DNA of 64,000 nt, from assembly GCF_025506335.1 (NCBI RefSeq), contig NZ_JANZYO010000002.1, positions 1 to 64,000 of the forward strand, given 5' to 3'. The position numbers were made by a program, and so were the translations under genes. Positions 8,319 to 15,998 of the stretch are shown here, piece by piece. This DNA comes from Mumia quercus (GTDB taxonomy: Bacteria; Actinomycetota; Actinomycetes; Propionibacteriales; Nocardioidaceae). Position 1 is the first letter of the stretch. Each line of letters starts with the position of its first letter. A model generated the notes under the pieces. It was given only the letters and a program-made list of their open reading frames with translations, did not search any database and was not told the origin of the DNA.

Positions 8319-9587
8319 CTATTTACGGACGCGGAACGACTTCGTGGCGTTCTTGCCGTAACCCTTGGCGTTCTTGGCCTTGACGAAGACGGTGACCCTG
8401 CCGCTGCGCAGCTTCGCGCGCTTGAGCGTGAACGACCGCCTCGACGCGCCGAAGGTCCGCTTGACCAGCGTCTTGTTGCCCCTCTTCACCACCAGCCGGT
8501 ATCCGGTGATCCTGGCTCCCCCGTTGCTGGACGGCGCCCGCCACGACACCTTGCGTGTCTTGGCACCCCGCTTGCCCGCGACCTTCAGGGCCCGCGGCTT
8601 GCCCGGGACCTTCACCGCGGGCTTCGGCACGGGCTTCGTCGTCACCGGCGCGAAGAGCGGCGCGAACGACGAGATGTCGTCCCCTCCGTAATCAGCCACG
8701 ACCAGCGTCCCTTCCCGCGCAACCGCCGCTCCCGCCGCCATGGTCAGCGCTGCCGCCGGCCCGCCGAGCACCTTGATCGGCGCAACGTCGCCGTTCGCGG
8801 TGGCGGCGAAGACCTTGACGTTTTTCGCATGGTGGTCCACGACGTACACACGCCCAGCCGCGTCGAGGGCGACGTCGGTCGCGAACTGGATCTGCGTCCG
8901 AGGTCCCTTGATCACGCGCACGGGTTCCGCGTCGCCGATGGCCCCGGGCGCGAACGCGACGACGGAGGCACCGAGGCCGTTGGCCACCCACAGCCGATTC
9001 GCCCCATCGACCGCCAGGCCGCGTGCGTTGGTCAGGTGGGAGCTTGTGATCGTACGCTCGGCGGCAGGCGTGCCGGTCGCCGAGATCGGGAACACCCTGA
9101 TCGTCTTGACGAGGTCCGAGACATTGACCTTGTTGCTCCTGTCGACGGCAATGCCGTACGGATTGATGCCGGGATCAAATACCGCATCCGGAGCGACGTT
9201 GCCGTCGGCCGTCGGGGCGAAGGCGAACACACGGTCGAGGTCTGCGACCCAGGTGAAGCCCGCGCTGTCCACCGAGACGTCATGGGGGTTGGTGATGAGC
9301 GACGCCGCGCCCGAGATCCTCCTCAGCGGCCGTACGTCGCCGTTGGCGCCGGCGGCGAACACACTGAGCGAGCGGTCATCGGCGTTGCTGACGAAGATCT
9401 TGCCGTCACGGACATCCAAATCCACCGGCCCGGCGAGTCCCGTGTTGGTGGGCCCCTTGATCGTACGGATCGGAGCGACGTGGATGTTGACGTCGTCGGC
9501 GGTCGCGCTGGGCCCCACGGCCACGAGAGATCCTGCGATGAGCGCGGTGCCGGCAAGAGCGACGGGCACGCGGATGGTGTGGTTCAT
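8319..9587 (-). CDS. propG: secreted beta-propeller protein with C-terminal Fn3-like domain
   Basis: The protein has 422 residues from the ATG at 9587, preferred to an upstream in-frame start because of the GAAGGAGG ribosome site and the signal peptide that follows (MNHTIRVPVALAG, cleavage near SATADD). Propeller repeats include GKIFVSNADD, NRLWVANGLG and GRVYVVDHHA. The linker carries an extra TTKPVPKP compared with propF. The Fn3-like tail ends TKSFRVRK. It shares its propeller with propF but a 74-base identical tract of tail-coding DNA with propH, so it is mosaic. Its ribosome site is inside the strongest hairpin of the set. Confidence 0.85.
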   Translation of the reverse strand: MNHTIRVPVALAGTALIAGSLVAVGPSATADDVNIHVAPIRTIKGPTNTGLAGPVDLDVRDGKIFVSNADDRSLSVFAAGANGDVRPLRRISGAASLITNPHDVSVDSAGFTWVADLDRVFAFAPTADGNVAPDAVFDPGINPYGIAVDRSNKVNVSDLVKTIRVFPISATGTPAAERTITSSHLTNARGLAVDGANRLWVANGLGASVVAFAPGAIGDAEPVRVIKGPRTQIQFATDVALDAAGRVYVVDHHAKNVKVFAATANGDVAPIKVLGGPAAALTMAAGAAVAREGTLVVADYGGDDISSFAPLFAPVTTKPVPKPAVKVPGKPRALKVAGKRGAKTRKVSWRAPSSNGGARITGYRLVVKRGNKTLVKRTFGASRRSFTLKRAKLRSGRVTVFVKAKNAKGYGKNATKSFRVRK

Positions 9588-9633
9588 GGTGTGCCTCCTT
9601 CGTGACCACAGTGGACACGAAGGAGGCCACACC
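9588..9633 (-). promoter_or_regulatory. Long hairpin enclosing the propG ribosome binding site
   Basis: In the message GGTGTGGCCTCCTTCGTG (9633-9616) pairs with CACGAAGGAGGCACACC (9604-9588): 17 pairs with one bulged G and an 11-nt loop. The second arm contains the whole Shine-Dalgarno and touches the ATG. Translation would need this stem to open; termination of propH transcription is the alternative role. Confidence 0.6.
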
Positions 9634-9647
9634 CCATCCTCTTTGCG

Positions 9648-10874
9648 CTACTTGCGGACGTGGAACGGCTTCGTGGCGTTCTTGCCGTACCCCTTGGCGT
9701 TCTTGGCCTTGACGAAGACGGTGACCCTGCCGTCGCGCAGCTTCGCGCGCTTGAGCGTGAACGACCGCTTGCTTGCGCCGACGTTCTTCCGCAAGAGGAC
9801 CTTGTTGCCCTTCTTCACCACCAGCCGGTATCCGGTGATCCTCGCTCCGCCATTGCTCGACGGCGCCCGCCACGACACCTTGCGTGTCTTGGCACCCCGC
9901 TTGCCCGCGACCTTCAGGGCCCGCGGCTTGCCGGGCACTGTCACGACCTTCGGCGGCGCCGCCGGGAAGAGCGGCCCGAACTCCAGGACCGACTTCCCGG
10001 AGTAGTTCGCGACCACCAGGCGCCCGTTCCCGGCGACGTCGAGGTGAGCCGGGTAGTTGAGCCGGGTCGCCGGCCCACCGAGGACCTTGAGCGGAGCGAC
10101 GTTCCCTCGCGCGCCGGGAGCGAACGCGAGGACCGTGCTGAACGCGTGGAAGTTCGACGCGTAGACCCGCCCCGCGCTGTCCGTCCCGATGCCGACGATC
10201 CCGCTGGTCAGCTCGGTCGCCGCCCCGGTGATCGTCCGCAGCGGCGTCGCCGCTCCGGCCGCACTCGGCGCGAAAGCGTGCAGGGCAGCCGCCGAGTCCA
10301 CCCAGGTCGTCCCGTCGGGAGTGACATGGACCCCACTACCACCTCCAAGACCCGTGATCTGGCGTGTCGTCGTCGCGGGGTTGCCCACCGCCGCCGGCGA
10401 GTAGACGTTGACCGTCGTCGACTTGCGCACGAAGATGCTGCCGGTCGGGCCGATGTCGAGGCCGAGCGCCGCACCGGTGCCGGTCCCGAAGGTCTTGACC
10501 GGAGCGTCGCCGGTGTCGGCGTCTGGGGCGAATACCGAGACCAGCCCGTTGTTGTTCGCGACATAGGTGAAGCCCAGGTCGTCGACGGCAACGCCACGCG
10601 GGCCGTCGAGACCGGAGGTCATGGTGCGCAGCGGTGCAGCGGCGCCGTTGGCCCCTGCGGCGTACACGACCACGTTGTTCTGGACGTAGTTCGAGACATA
10701 CGTGCGCCCCGCGGACTTCGTCACGCCGAACGGGGTGGTGGTCGCGCCGGTGATCTCGCGCTCGGGCAGGACGTTGACGGTGTCGGCGGCTGCGCTCGGG
10801 CCGGCGACGACCATCGCCGCGGCGACGAGCGCGACGGCGGACAGTACGGCGGACGTGCGGACGGTTCGGTTCAT
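9648..10874 (-). CDS. propH: secreted beta-propeller protein with C-terminal Fn3-like domain
   Basis: The protein has 408 residues with a signal peptide (MNRTVRTSAVLSA, cleavage near SAAADTV). Propeller strands include GRTYVSNYVQN, GFTYVANNNG and GRVYASNFHA. The Fn3-like tail after VTVPGKPRALKVAGK is almost the same as in propG but ends KPFHVRK, where others have FRVRK. It is the first gene of the minus-strand run and so probably carries a promoter of the array; the 64 bp between it and the DUF1330 stop leave little room, and no clear -35/-10 was found. Its ribosome site GAAGGGAGAA is in a hairpin. Confidence 0.85.
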   Translation of the reverse strand: MNRTVRTSAVLSAVALVAAAMVVAGPSAAADTVNVLPEREITGATTTPFGVTKSAGRTYVSNYVQNNVVVYAAGANGAAAPLRTMTSGLDGPRGVAVDDLGFTYVANNNGLVSVFAPDADTGDAPVKTFGTGTGAALGLDIGPTGSIFVRKSTTVNVYSPAAVGNPATTTRQITGLGGGSGVHVTPDGTTWVDSAAALHAFAPSAAGAATPLRTITGAATELTSGIVGIGTDSAGRVYASNFHAFSTVLAFAPGARGNVAPLKVLGGPATRLNYPAHLDVAGNGRLVVANYSGKSVLEFGPLFPAAPPKVVTVPGKPRALKVAGKRGAKTRKVSWRAPSSNGGARITGYRLVVKKGNKVLLRKNVGASKRSFTLKRAKLRDGRVTVFVKAKNAKGYGKNATKPFHVRK

Positions 10875-10879
10875 GGCAG

Positions 10880-10911
10880 TTCTCCCTTCGCCCCCTCACG
10901 GTGAAGGAGAA
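10880..10911 (-). promoter_or_regulatory. Hairpin enclosing the propH ribosome binding site
   Basis: In the message TTCTCCTTC (10911-10903) pairs with GAAGGGAGAA (10889-10880), nine pairs with one bulge. The second arm is the propH Shine-Dalgarno, ending five bases before the ATG. It is the fourth member of the hairpin series in front of propE-propH. Confidence 0.45.
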
Positions 10912-10938
10912 GGGGTCACCAGGGGTGTCGCTTTGCCC

Positions 10939-11271
10939 TCACGGGGTTGTCACATTGAGGACGTCTGTCGCGCGGTGGTCCTCGTCGACACCGTCGACGA
11001 CGATCACGTTCGACACGGAGTTCTCGGTACGCAGCGGAAGGATCGCCTGGTAGGCGGGCGACTCGTACCACGCCTTCACCTGCTCCCGGTCCGGGAACTT
11101 GATGATGATGATCGTCGACGACCAGGAGCCCTCGACCTCGGTCACCTTGCCGCCGTGGACGATGAACTTCCCTCCGTACGGGGCGAGCGTCTCGTCGATC
11201 CGCTCGAGGTAGGTCACGATCTCGGGTCCCATCGAGACCTCGCGCATGTCGGCGATGGCGTAGGCGGTCAT
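10939..11271 (-). CDS. DUF1330 family protein
   Basis: The protein has 110 residues from the ATG at 11271, which has a GAAGGAGC ribosome site; an in-frame upstream ATG has none. The pattern MTAYAIADMR, then GGKFIVHGGKV and IIKFPDREQVKAWYESPAYQ, is typical of the DUF1330 alpha/beta ferredoxin-like (dimeric barrel) family. The biochemical role of this family is not established. It is cytoplasmic, with no signal peptide. It diverges from the ArsR-type regulator gene 168 bp away, and the gene order suggests, but does not prove, joint control. Confidence 0.8.
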   Translation of the reverse strand: MTAYAIADMREVSMGPEIVTYLERIDETLAPYGGKFIVHGGKVTEVEGSWSSTIIIIKFPDREQVKAWYESPAYQAILPLRTENSVSNVIVVDGVDEDHRATDVLNVTTP

Positions 11272-11373
11272 CTGCGTGCTCCTTCGTGTGGGGCGGCTTG
11301 TCCTGTCCCGCAAGCCTCCCGCGAGCGTCGGCACGGAGTCGATGACCTCGGAGGTCATGATTTCGCGGAGGGG

Positions 11374-11402
11374 TTGACAGGCCGCGCCAGCGAGCGCATT
11401 CT
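11374..11402 (+). promoter_or_regulatory. Candidate promoter of the arsR-type gene
   Basis: A perfect -35 box TTGACA (11374-11379) is followed, after 17 bases, by CATTCT (11397-11402), a poor -10. Downstream, the two similar stretches CAGTTATAC and CGGTTATGG precede the ATG and could be the regulator's binding sites. Confidence 0.35.
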
Positions 11403-11439
11403 AAAACCATCCAGTTATACAACAGATCGGTTATGGATA

Positions 11440-11778
11440 ATGACGGACGACGAGCTCGACGCGGTGTTCGGGGCACTCGCGGATCCCACGCGACGCGCCA
11501 TCCTGGCCCGCCTGGCGCGGGGCGACGCCAGCGTCAACGAGCTCACGGCCATGTTCGCGATGTCGCAGCCCGCGGTGTCGCGTCACCTCAAGGTCCTGGA
11601 GCGCGCCGGGCTCGTCTCGCGCGCACAGCAGGGGACCATGCGGCTCAGCCACCTTGAGGCGGGACCGCTGAGGGAGGCCACGGACTGGCTCGCGGACTAT
11701 CGGGCGTACTGGGAGGACAGCTTCGCCCGGCTCGACGCGATCCTCGCCGAGGCCGACGACCCGCCCGCCGGCACCTGA
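11440..11778 (+). CDS. ArsR-family winged-helix transcriptional regulator
   Basis: The protein has 112 residues. The N-terminal half is a winged helix: FGALADPTRRAILARLARG, then SVNELTAMFAMSQPAVSRHLKVLERAGLV, the recognition helix of ArsR/SmtB proteins. No metal-binding cysteine pair is present, as in the group of ArsR-type repressors that pair with SRPBCC (AHSA1-like) genes. The ATG at 11440 fits the domain; the ATG seven bases upstream is in another frame. It is 28 bp upstream of such an SRPBCC gene on the same strand, so a two-gene autoregulated operon is likely. The ligand is unknown. Confidence 0.88.
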   Translation: MTDDELDAVFGALADPTRRAILARLARGDASVNELTAMFAMSQPAVSRHLKVLERAGLVSRAQQGTMRLSHLEAGPLREATDWLADYRAYWEDSFARLDAILAEADDPPAGT

Positions 11779-11806
11779 CCGGTCACCGACACCCCAAGGG
11801 GGAACC

Positions 11807-12283
11807 ATGTCCGACCTCGAAGTCACCGCAACACCGGGCACGAGCACGATCGAAATCAGCCGGTCGTTTGCGACCACACCCGAGCGGCTTTACCACGCCA
11901 TGATCGACGACGAGCTGCAGAGGCAGTGGCTCGGCCCCGACCGCCTCACGACCGAGATCGAGATCAACGAGGTGCGCGACGGCGGCCGGTGGCGGTGGGT
12001 CCAGAAGGACACCGACGGGACCGAGTACGGCTTCCGCGGCGTCTACCACGGCGAGCCGTCCGTCGAGAACGGCATCACCCGGACGTTCGAGTTCGACGGC
12101 GTCCCGGGCCACGTGTCGCTGGAGACCCTGCGGTTCACCGACCTCGGCGGCGGGTCGACCCGCATCGACATCGTCTCCGCGTTCATGTCGGTCGAGGACC
12201 GCGACGGCATGGTCGAGTCCGGCATGGAGGGCGGCATGGAGGAGGGGTACGTCCGCCTGGACAAGATCCTCGCCGACTCCTGA
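11807..12283 (+). CDS. SRPBCC (AHSA1-like, START-fold) protein
   Basis: The protein has 158 residues with a good ribosome site (AAGGGGGAA). It starts with the strand/helix pattern IEISRSFATTPERLYHAMIDDELQRQWLG, the signature of Activator-of-Hsp90-ATPase-1-like START proteins, and continues with GGRWRWVQKD and GFRGVYH. The fold forms a deep hydrophobic pocket for a small ligand. The pairing with the upstream ArsR gene is a common actinobacterial arrangement. The true ligand or reaction cannot be read from sequence. Confidence 0.85.
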   Translation: MSDLEVTATPGTSTIEISRSFATTPERLYHAMIDDELQRQWLGPDRLTTEIEINEVRDGGRWRWVQKDTDGTEYGFRGVYHGEPSVENGITRTFEFDGVPGHVSLETLRFTDLGGGSTRIDIVSAFMSVEDRDGMVESGMEGGMEEGYVRLDKILADS

Positions 12284-12326
12284 CGCGGTCCGATCGGGGA
12301 CGGGCGGGGCGCATAGGCTGACGGAC

Positions 12327-13412
12327 GTGGCAGCGTTCGCATCTGACAACTACGCCCCCGCCCATCCCGCGGTCCTCGAGGCGCTGGTCGCCGCCAACGA
12401 GGGGCACGCGGTCTCGTACGGAGAGGACCGCTGGACCGAGCACCTCGCGGAGGTCGTACGGCACCACTTCGGCGACCACGCCGTCGCGTACCCGGTCTTC
12501 AACGGCACCGGCGCCAACGTCGTCTCGCTGGCGGCCGCACTCCCCCGCTGGGGTTCGGCGATCGTCACCGACGTCGCCCACCTGCACACCGACGAGAACG
12601 GCGCCCCCGAGCGCGTCGCCGGCATCAAGCTCCTCACGGTCGACGCCCCGGACGGCAAGATGCACCCGGAGTCGTTCGGACCGTACGTGCTCAACCTCGG
12701 CGACCCGCACCGTCCGCAGCCGTTGGCCGTCTCGTTGACCCAGTCGACGGAGCTCGGCACCGTCTACTCCGTCGACGAGGTCCGCGGACTCGTCGACACC
12801 GCGCACGCGTATGGGATGCGCGTCCACATGGACGGCTCCCGGCTGGCCAACGCCGCCGCGCACCTCCGCCTCCCCCTCCGCGCGCTCACCACCGACCTCG
12901 GGATCGACGTGCTGTCGTTCGGCGGCACCAAGAACGGCCTCGTGCTCGGCGAGGCGGTGGTCGTCCTCAACCCGGAGGCGGTCGCCGGGATCGAGTACGT
13001 TCGCAAGATGTCGATGCAGCTGGCATCGAAGATGCGTTACGTCTCCGCTCAGCTCGTCGCCCTCCTCGACCCCGAGCGCGACCTGTGGCTCGCGAACGCC
13101 TCGGCCTCCAACGCCCGCGCAACCCGCCTGCGCGAGGGCGTCGACGCGCTCGCCGCGGAGCTTGCCCGCGACGGCAGGACGCACGACTCCGGCGCGCCGC
13201 TGTTGCACATCGCCTACCCGACGCAGGCCAACGTGGTCTTCCCTACGCTCCCCCGCGCCGTCGCCGATGCCGTACGCGCGGAGCACCCGTTCTACGACTG
13301 GCGTCCGACGGCGCACCCCGACCTCGTCGAGTCCCGCTGGATGTGCTCGTGGGACACGACCGACGAGGATGTCGACGCGTTCCTCGCCTCGCTCCGCAAG
13401 GCCTTCGGATGA
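12327..13412 (+). CDS. ltaE: Low-specificity L-threonine aldolase (PLP enzyme)
   Basis: The protein has 361 residues with a GTG start. This fold-type I PLP enzyme begins FASDNYAPAHPAVLEAL, with FNGTGANVVSL near residues 58-68 (cofactor binding), MDGSRLANAA at 168-177 (Asp169 pairs with the pyridine nitrogen) and SFGGTKNGL with Lys202 as the likely Schiff-base lysine. It splits threonine or allo-threonine into glycine and acetaldehyde in the cytosol. The next gene's ATG overlaps its TGA, so the two are translated in tandem. A relative in the beta-eliminating lyase family is the only alternative. Confidence 0.88.
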   Translation: MAAFASDNYAPAHPAVLEALVAANEGHAVSYGEDRWTEHLAEVVRHHFGDHAVAYPVFNGTGANVVSLAAALPRWGSAIVTDVAHLHTDENGAPERVAGIKLLTVDAPDGKMHPESFGPYVLNLGDPHRPQPLAVSLTQSTELGTVYSVDEVRGLVDTAHAYGMRVHMDGSRLANAAAHLRLPLRALTTDLGIDVLSFGGTKNGLVLGEAVVVLNPEAVAGIEYVRKMSMQLASKMRYVSAQLVALLDPERDLWLANASASNARATRLREGVDALAAELARDGRTHDSGAPLLHIAYPTQANVVFPTLPRAVADAVRAEHPFYDWRPTAHPDLVESRWMCSWDTTDEDVDAFLASLRKAFG

Positions 13413-13708
13413 CCGACGACCGGCGGCCGCGGGTCGAGATCACCTACTGCACCCAATGCCAGTGGCTGCTCCGCGCCGGCTGGATGGCGCAGGAGCTGCT
13501 GAGCACCTTCGGCACCGAGCTCGGCGAGGTCGCGCTCGTCCCCGGCACCGGGGGCGTCTTCCGGGTGCGCGTCGACGACGTCCTCGCCTGGGACCGGAAA
13601 GAGGACGGCGGTTTCCCGGACGCCGCCGCGCTCAAGCGCCGCGTCCGTGACCGCGTCGACCCCGACCGTACGCTCGGGCACGCGGATCGCGCGGAGTCGG
13701 ACGCGTGA
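13409..13708 (+). CDS. SelT/SelW/SelH (Rdx) family small redox protein
   Basis: The protein has 99 residues, with its ATG overlapping the threonine aldolase stop. It begins VEITYCTQCQWLLRAGWMAQELL, where Cys14 and Cys17 form the CXXC motif of the Rdx family. In selenoprotein W/T/H the second position can be selenocysteine; here both are plain cysteine codons. A conserved VALVPGTGGVFRV strand and a W/RKEDGGFPD loop follow. The family has a thioredoxin-like fold and an assumed but unproven redox role. It overlaps the next gene by four bases (GTGA). Confidence 0.85.
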   Translation: MTDDRRPRVEITYCTQCQWLLRAGWMAQELLSTFGTELGEVALVPGTGGVFRVRVDDVLAWDRKEDGGFPDAAALKRRVRDRVDPDRTLGHADRAESDA

Positions 13709-14517
13709 GCGAGTCGGCGTTCCCGGCCCTGGCCCCGGACGTGCAGTGGTCGGTCCAGGTGCGCGACGCCGACGACGACCTCGTCCTCGCCTCGTACGGA
13801 GCCGACGTCGTGCTCCCCACCGCGAGCATCGGCAAGCTGGTGCTCCTGGTCGAGGCCGCCCACCGCCTCGCGGCCGGGACGCTCGACCCGGCCGAGCTGC
13901 TCGTGCGGACGGACGAGGACGCGGTCGCCGACTCCGGCCTCTGGCACGTCCTGCAGACAGACAGGCTCCCCGTCGTCGACGCCTGCGCGCTCATCGGCGC
14001 CGTGAGCGACAACCTCGCGACCAACGTGCTGCTGCGGCGGCTCGGGCTCGACGCCGTGACCGCGACCGCCACGCGGATCGACATGGCGCGCAGCAGGCTC
14101 CTCGACCGGGTCCGCGACGACCGCGGGCCTGAGCACGCGCCGGCGCTGTCGGTCGGGTGTGCCGAGGACCTCGCGCGGTTCTGCGCACGTCTCCACCGCC
14201 GCGAGATCCTGTCGCCGGCCGTGAGCGAGACGGTCAGCGGATGGCTGTCGCTCAACACCGACCTGTCGATGGTTGGCGGATCCTTCGGCCTCGACCCGCT
14301 CGCCCACGCCGATCCGGACCGGGGCCTCGTCCTCTGGAACAAGACCGGCACCACCGAGACGGTTCGCGGCGACGTCGGTGTGGTGTCCGGACCGCGCCGC
14401 ACCCTCGCGTACGCGGTGCTGGCGTCGTGGGAGCCGGCGTACGACCCGCGCGACGGCGTCCTCGACGATATGCGCGAGGTGGGTCGCTGGCTCCGCGGGC
14501 TCGTCACCGCTCAGTAG
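13705..14517 (+). CDS. Class A beta-lactamase-fold serine hydrolase, no signal peptide
   Basis: The protein has 270 residues with a GTG start. All three penicillin-recognising motifs are present: SIGK (Ser41, Lys44), SDN at 101-103, and KTG at 213-215. It is thus an intact serine beta-lactamase/PBP-like fold. Unlike exported class A beta-lactamases it has no signal peptide or anchor, so it should act in the cytosol, or be exported in an unrecognised way. The family includes many proteins of unknown substrate; antibiotic resistance is not implied. It ends a tightly overlapping run (aldolase, Rdx protein, hydrolase) and its stop overlaps the stop of the convergent LysM gene by seven bases. Confidence 0.8.
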   Translation: MSESAFPALAPDVQWSVQVRDADDDLVLASYGADVVLPTASIGKLVLLVEAAHRLAAGTLDPAELLVRTDEDAVADSGLWHVLQTDRLPVVDACALIGAVSDNLATNVLLRRLGLDAVTATATRIDMARSRLLDRVRDDRGPEHAPALSVGCAEDLARFCARLHRREILSPAVSETVSGWLSLNTDLSMVGGSFGLDPLAHADPDRGLVLWNKTGTTETVRGDVGVVSGPRRTLAYAVLASWEPAYDPRDGVLDDMREVGRWLRGLVTAQ

Positions 14518-14960
14518 AGCGGGACGTAGAGCGTCGTCCCCGCCTGGATCGTGCCGGGGTCGGACAGCGCGTTGAGCTGCGTGATCTCGTGGACGGTCTC
14601 ACGGATGTCACCGCCGGGGTTCGCCGCGGCGGCGACGTCCCACAAGGTCTCGCCCTGCTGAAGAGTGACGGCACGGCTCGGCACGGGCTCGCCCGCCTCG
14701 GACGTGGCGATCACCTGCGTGCCGAGGCCGACGGTGAGGCCGCCGAAGGCGAGCATGGCCGCAAGGAAGACCACGAAGCGACCGCGTCGCGTCAGGCGGT
14801 ACGACGGCTTGCGCGGGGTGGGCGTGCGCGGCGCCGGGCGCGGCGGGGTCGGTGCGGCCGACACGCGCCCCTTGCCTGCGGGGTGCCGCGCCACCGCTCG
14901 GGTCAGCGGCGTGTCGAGAGTGACGACAGTGCGGTCGCAGGTGCTCGGGACGGTGGTCAT
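14511..14960 (-). CDS. LysM-domain membrane protein divergent from lexA (likely SOS-induced division inhibitor type)
   Basis: The protein has 149 residues from the ATG at 14960, which has an AGGAGG ribosome site; longer in-frame starts would run through the SOS boxes. It has a proline-rich basic cytoplasmic N-terminus, one membrane helix at about 61-82, and an extracellular LysM domain at 98-148 with QQGETLWDVA and IQAGTTLYVPLY. Size, topology and position match Rv2719c of M. tuberculosis and DivS/YneA-type SOS genes beside lexA, which halt division after DNA damage. Four LexA boxes lie in the shared promoter region, so LexA repression is expected. The division-inhibitor role is inferred from context. 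Confidence 0.85.
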   Translation of the reverse strand: MTTVPSTCDRTVVTLDTPLTRAVARHPAGKGRVSAAPTPPRPAPRTPTPRKPSYRLTRRGRFVVFLAAMLAFGGLTVGLGTQVIATSEAGEPVPSRAVTLQQGETLWDVAAAANPGGDIRETVHEITQLNALSDPGTIQAGTTLYVPLY

Positions 14961-15041
14961 CGTGTCCTCCTGGTCTCGGACTGGTACGGCCTGTCCGACG
15001 GCGGCGAGGCGGCTGACCAGCTGGTGGATCCGGAGCCGGAG

Positions 15042-15073
15042 CCGAACACGCGTTCGATCGAACATGCGTACGA
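15042..15073. promoter_or_regulatory. Two abutting LexA (SOS) boxes
   Basis: CCGAAC-ACGC-GTTCGA (15042-15057) is followed with no gap by TCGAAC-ATGC-GTACGA (15058-15073). Each matches the actinobacterial SOS box TCGAAC-N4-GTTCGA at 11 of 12 positions. They lie 82-113 bp upstream of the LysM gene start. Confidence 0.85.
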
Positions 15074-15110
15074 ACATAACCACACGGACTGACAGATGTG
15101 AAGCAGCCAC

Positions 15111-15126
15111 TCGAACAAACTTTCGA
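15111..15126. promoter_or_regulatory. LexA (SOS) box
   Basis: TCGAAC-AAAC-TTTCGA matches the SOS box at 11 of 12 positions. It is between the LysM gene and lexA, 69 bp upstream of lexA. Confidence 0.8.
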
Positions 15127-15147
15127 GTGGCGGACGACACGCGGCGG

Positions 15148-15163
15148 TCGAACATATGTTTGA
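15148..15163. promoter_or_regulatory. LexA (SOS) box proximal to lexA
   Basis: TCGAAC-ATAT-GTTTGA matches the SOS box at 11 of 12 positions. It ends 31 bp before the lexA ATG, the right place for autorepression. Confidence 0.85.
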
Positions 15164-15194
15164 TCGTGTCGTCGCGCAGCACTAGGGTCGGTAC

Positions 15195-15908
15195 ATGACC
15201 AAAGCCGAGGTTTCCGAGCTCCCCGACGGCCCACCGGACGCTAGCGGACTGACTCCCCGCCAGCGACGCGTGCTCGAGATCATCCGCGAGTCGATCGAGC
15301 AGAAGGGCTACCCGCCCAGCATGCGCGAGATCGGCGCGGCGGTCGGTCTCGCCAGCGTCTCCTCGGTCGCGCACCAGCTCAAGGTCCTCGAGCGCAACGG
15401 CTTCGTCAGGCGCGACCCCAACCGCCCGCGCGCGATCGAGGTCCGCCTGCCCGACGTCCTCGCGGCGCGGCGCTCGATCGGCGACGCGGCCGACTTCGGC
15501 TTCGACGACACCGGCTCGGGCGACTCACGACCCGCCCCCGCGTACGTCCCGATGGTCGGACGGATCGCGGCCGGCGGCCCGATCCTCGCCGAGGAGCGCG
15601 TCGAGGAGATCATGCCGCTCCCCCGTACGCTCGTCGGCGAGGGCACCCTGTTCATGCTCGAGGTCCGTGGTGACTCGATGGTCGAGGCCGCGATCTGCGA
15701 CGGCGACTACGTCGTCGTCCGCCAGCAGCCCACCGCCGAGAACGGCGAGATCGTCGCCGCGCTGCTCGACGGCGAGGCCACGGTCAAGACCCTCCAGCGC
15801 AAGGACGGCAAGGTCTGGCTCCTTCCCCACAACCCGGCGTACGACCCGATCGACGGGACCGACGCCGCGATCCTCGGCAAGGTCACCACGGTCATGCGGC
15901 GCGTCTGA
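15195..15908 (+). CDS. lexA: LexA SOS repressor / self-cleaving protease
   Basis: The protein has 237 residues. The N-terminal winged helix (about 19-85) has [16 protein letters not shown] and the recognition helix [18 protein letters not shown]. The C-terminal S24 peptidase domain has the Ala126-Gly127 cleavage bond ([10 protein letters not shown]), nucleophile Ser161 (GDSMVEA) and general base Lys198 (EATVKTL). It represses SOS genes as a dimer and is cut when RecA filaments form. An acidic linker (about 100-113) separates the domains. It is divergent from the LysM gene, with four LexA boxes in between, and converges on the helicase gene downstream. Confidence 0.97.
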   Translation: MTKAEVSELPDGPPDASGLTPRQRRVLEIIRESIEQKGYPPSMREIGAAVGLASVSSVAHQLKVLERNGFVRRDPNRPRAIEVRLPDVLAARRSIGDAADFGFDDTGSGDSRPAPAYVPMVGRIAAGGPILAEERVEEIMPLPRTLVGEGTLFMLEVRGDSMVEAAICDGDYVVVRQQPTAENGEIVAALLDGEATVKTLQRKDGKVWLLPHNPAYDPIDGTDAAILGKVTTVMRRV

Positions 15909-15998
15909 CCCCACGCGTCGTGTGGTGGGCGCGAGATCCCCTCGGTCTCGCGCCCACAGGTGTGTCTGGCCACTTACCGCCCGTGCGGTGCCGTGACA

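Noticed and set aside
1-10874. CRISPR array or phage tail cluster as explanation of the repeats
   Set aside because: The repeats are protein-coding and hundreds of bases long with signal peptides; there are no short spaced repeats, cas genes or phage structural genes.
13705-14517. Call as an antibiotic-resistance beta-lactamase
   Set aside because: There is no signal peptide and many proteins of this fold have other roles, so resistance is not supported.
14511-15374. A longer version of the LysM protein starting inside lexA
   Set aside because: The extension would be translated through all four LexA boxes and antisense to lexA; the ATG at 14960 has a clear ribosome site.
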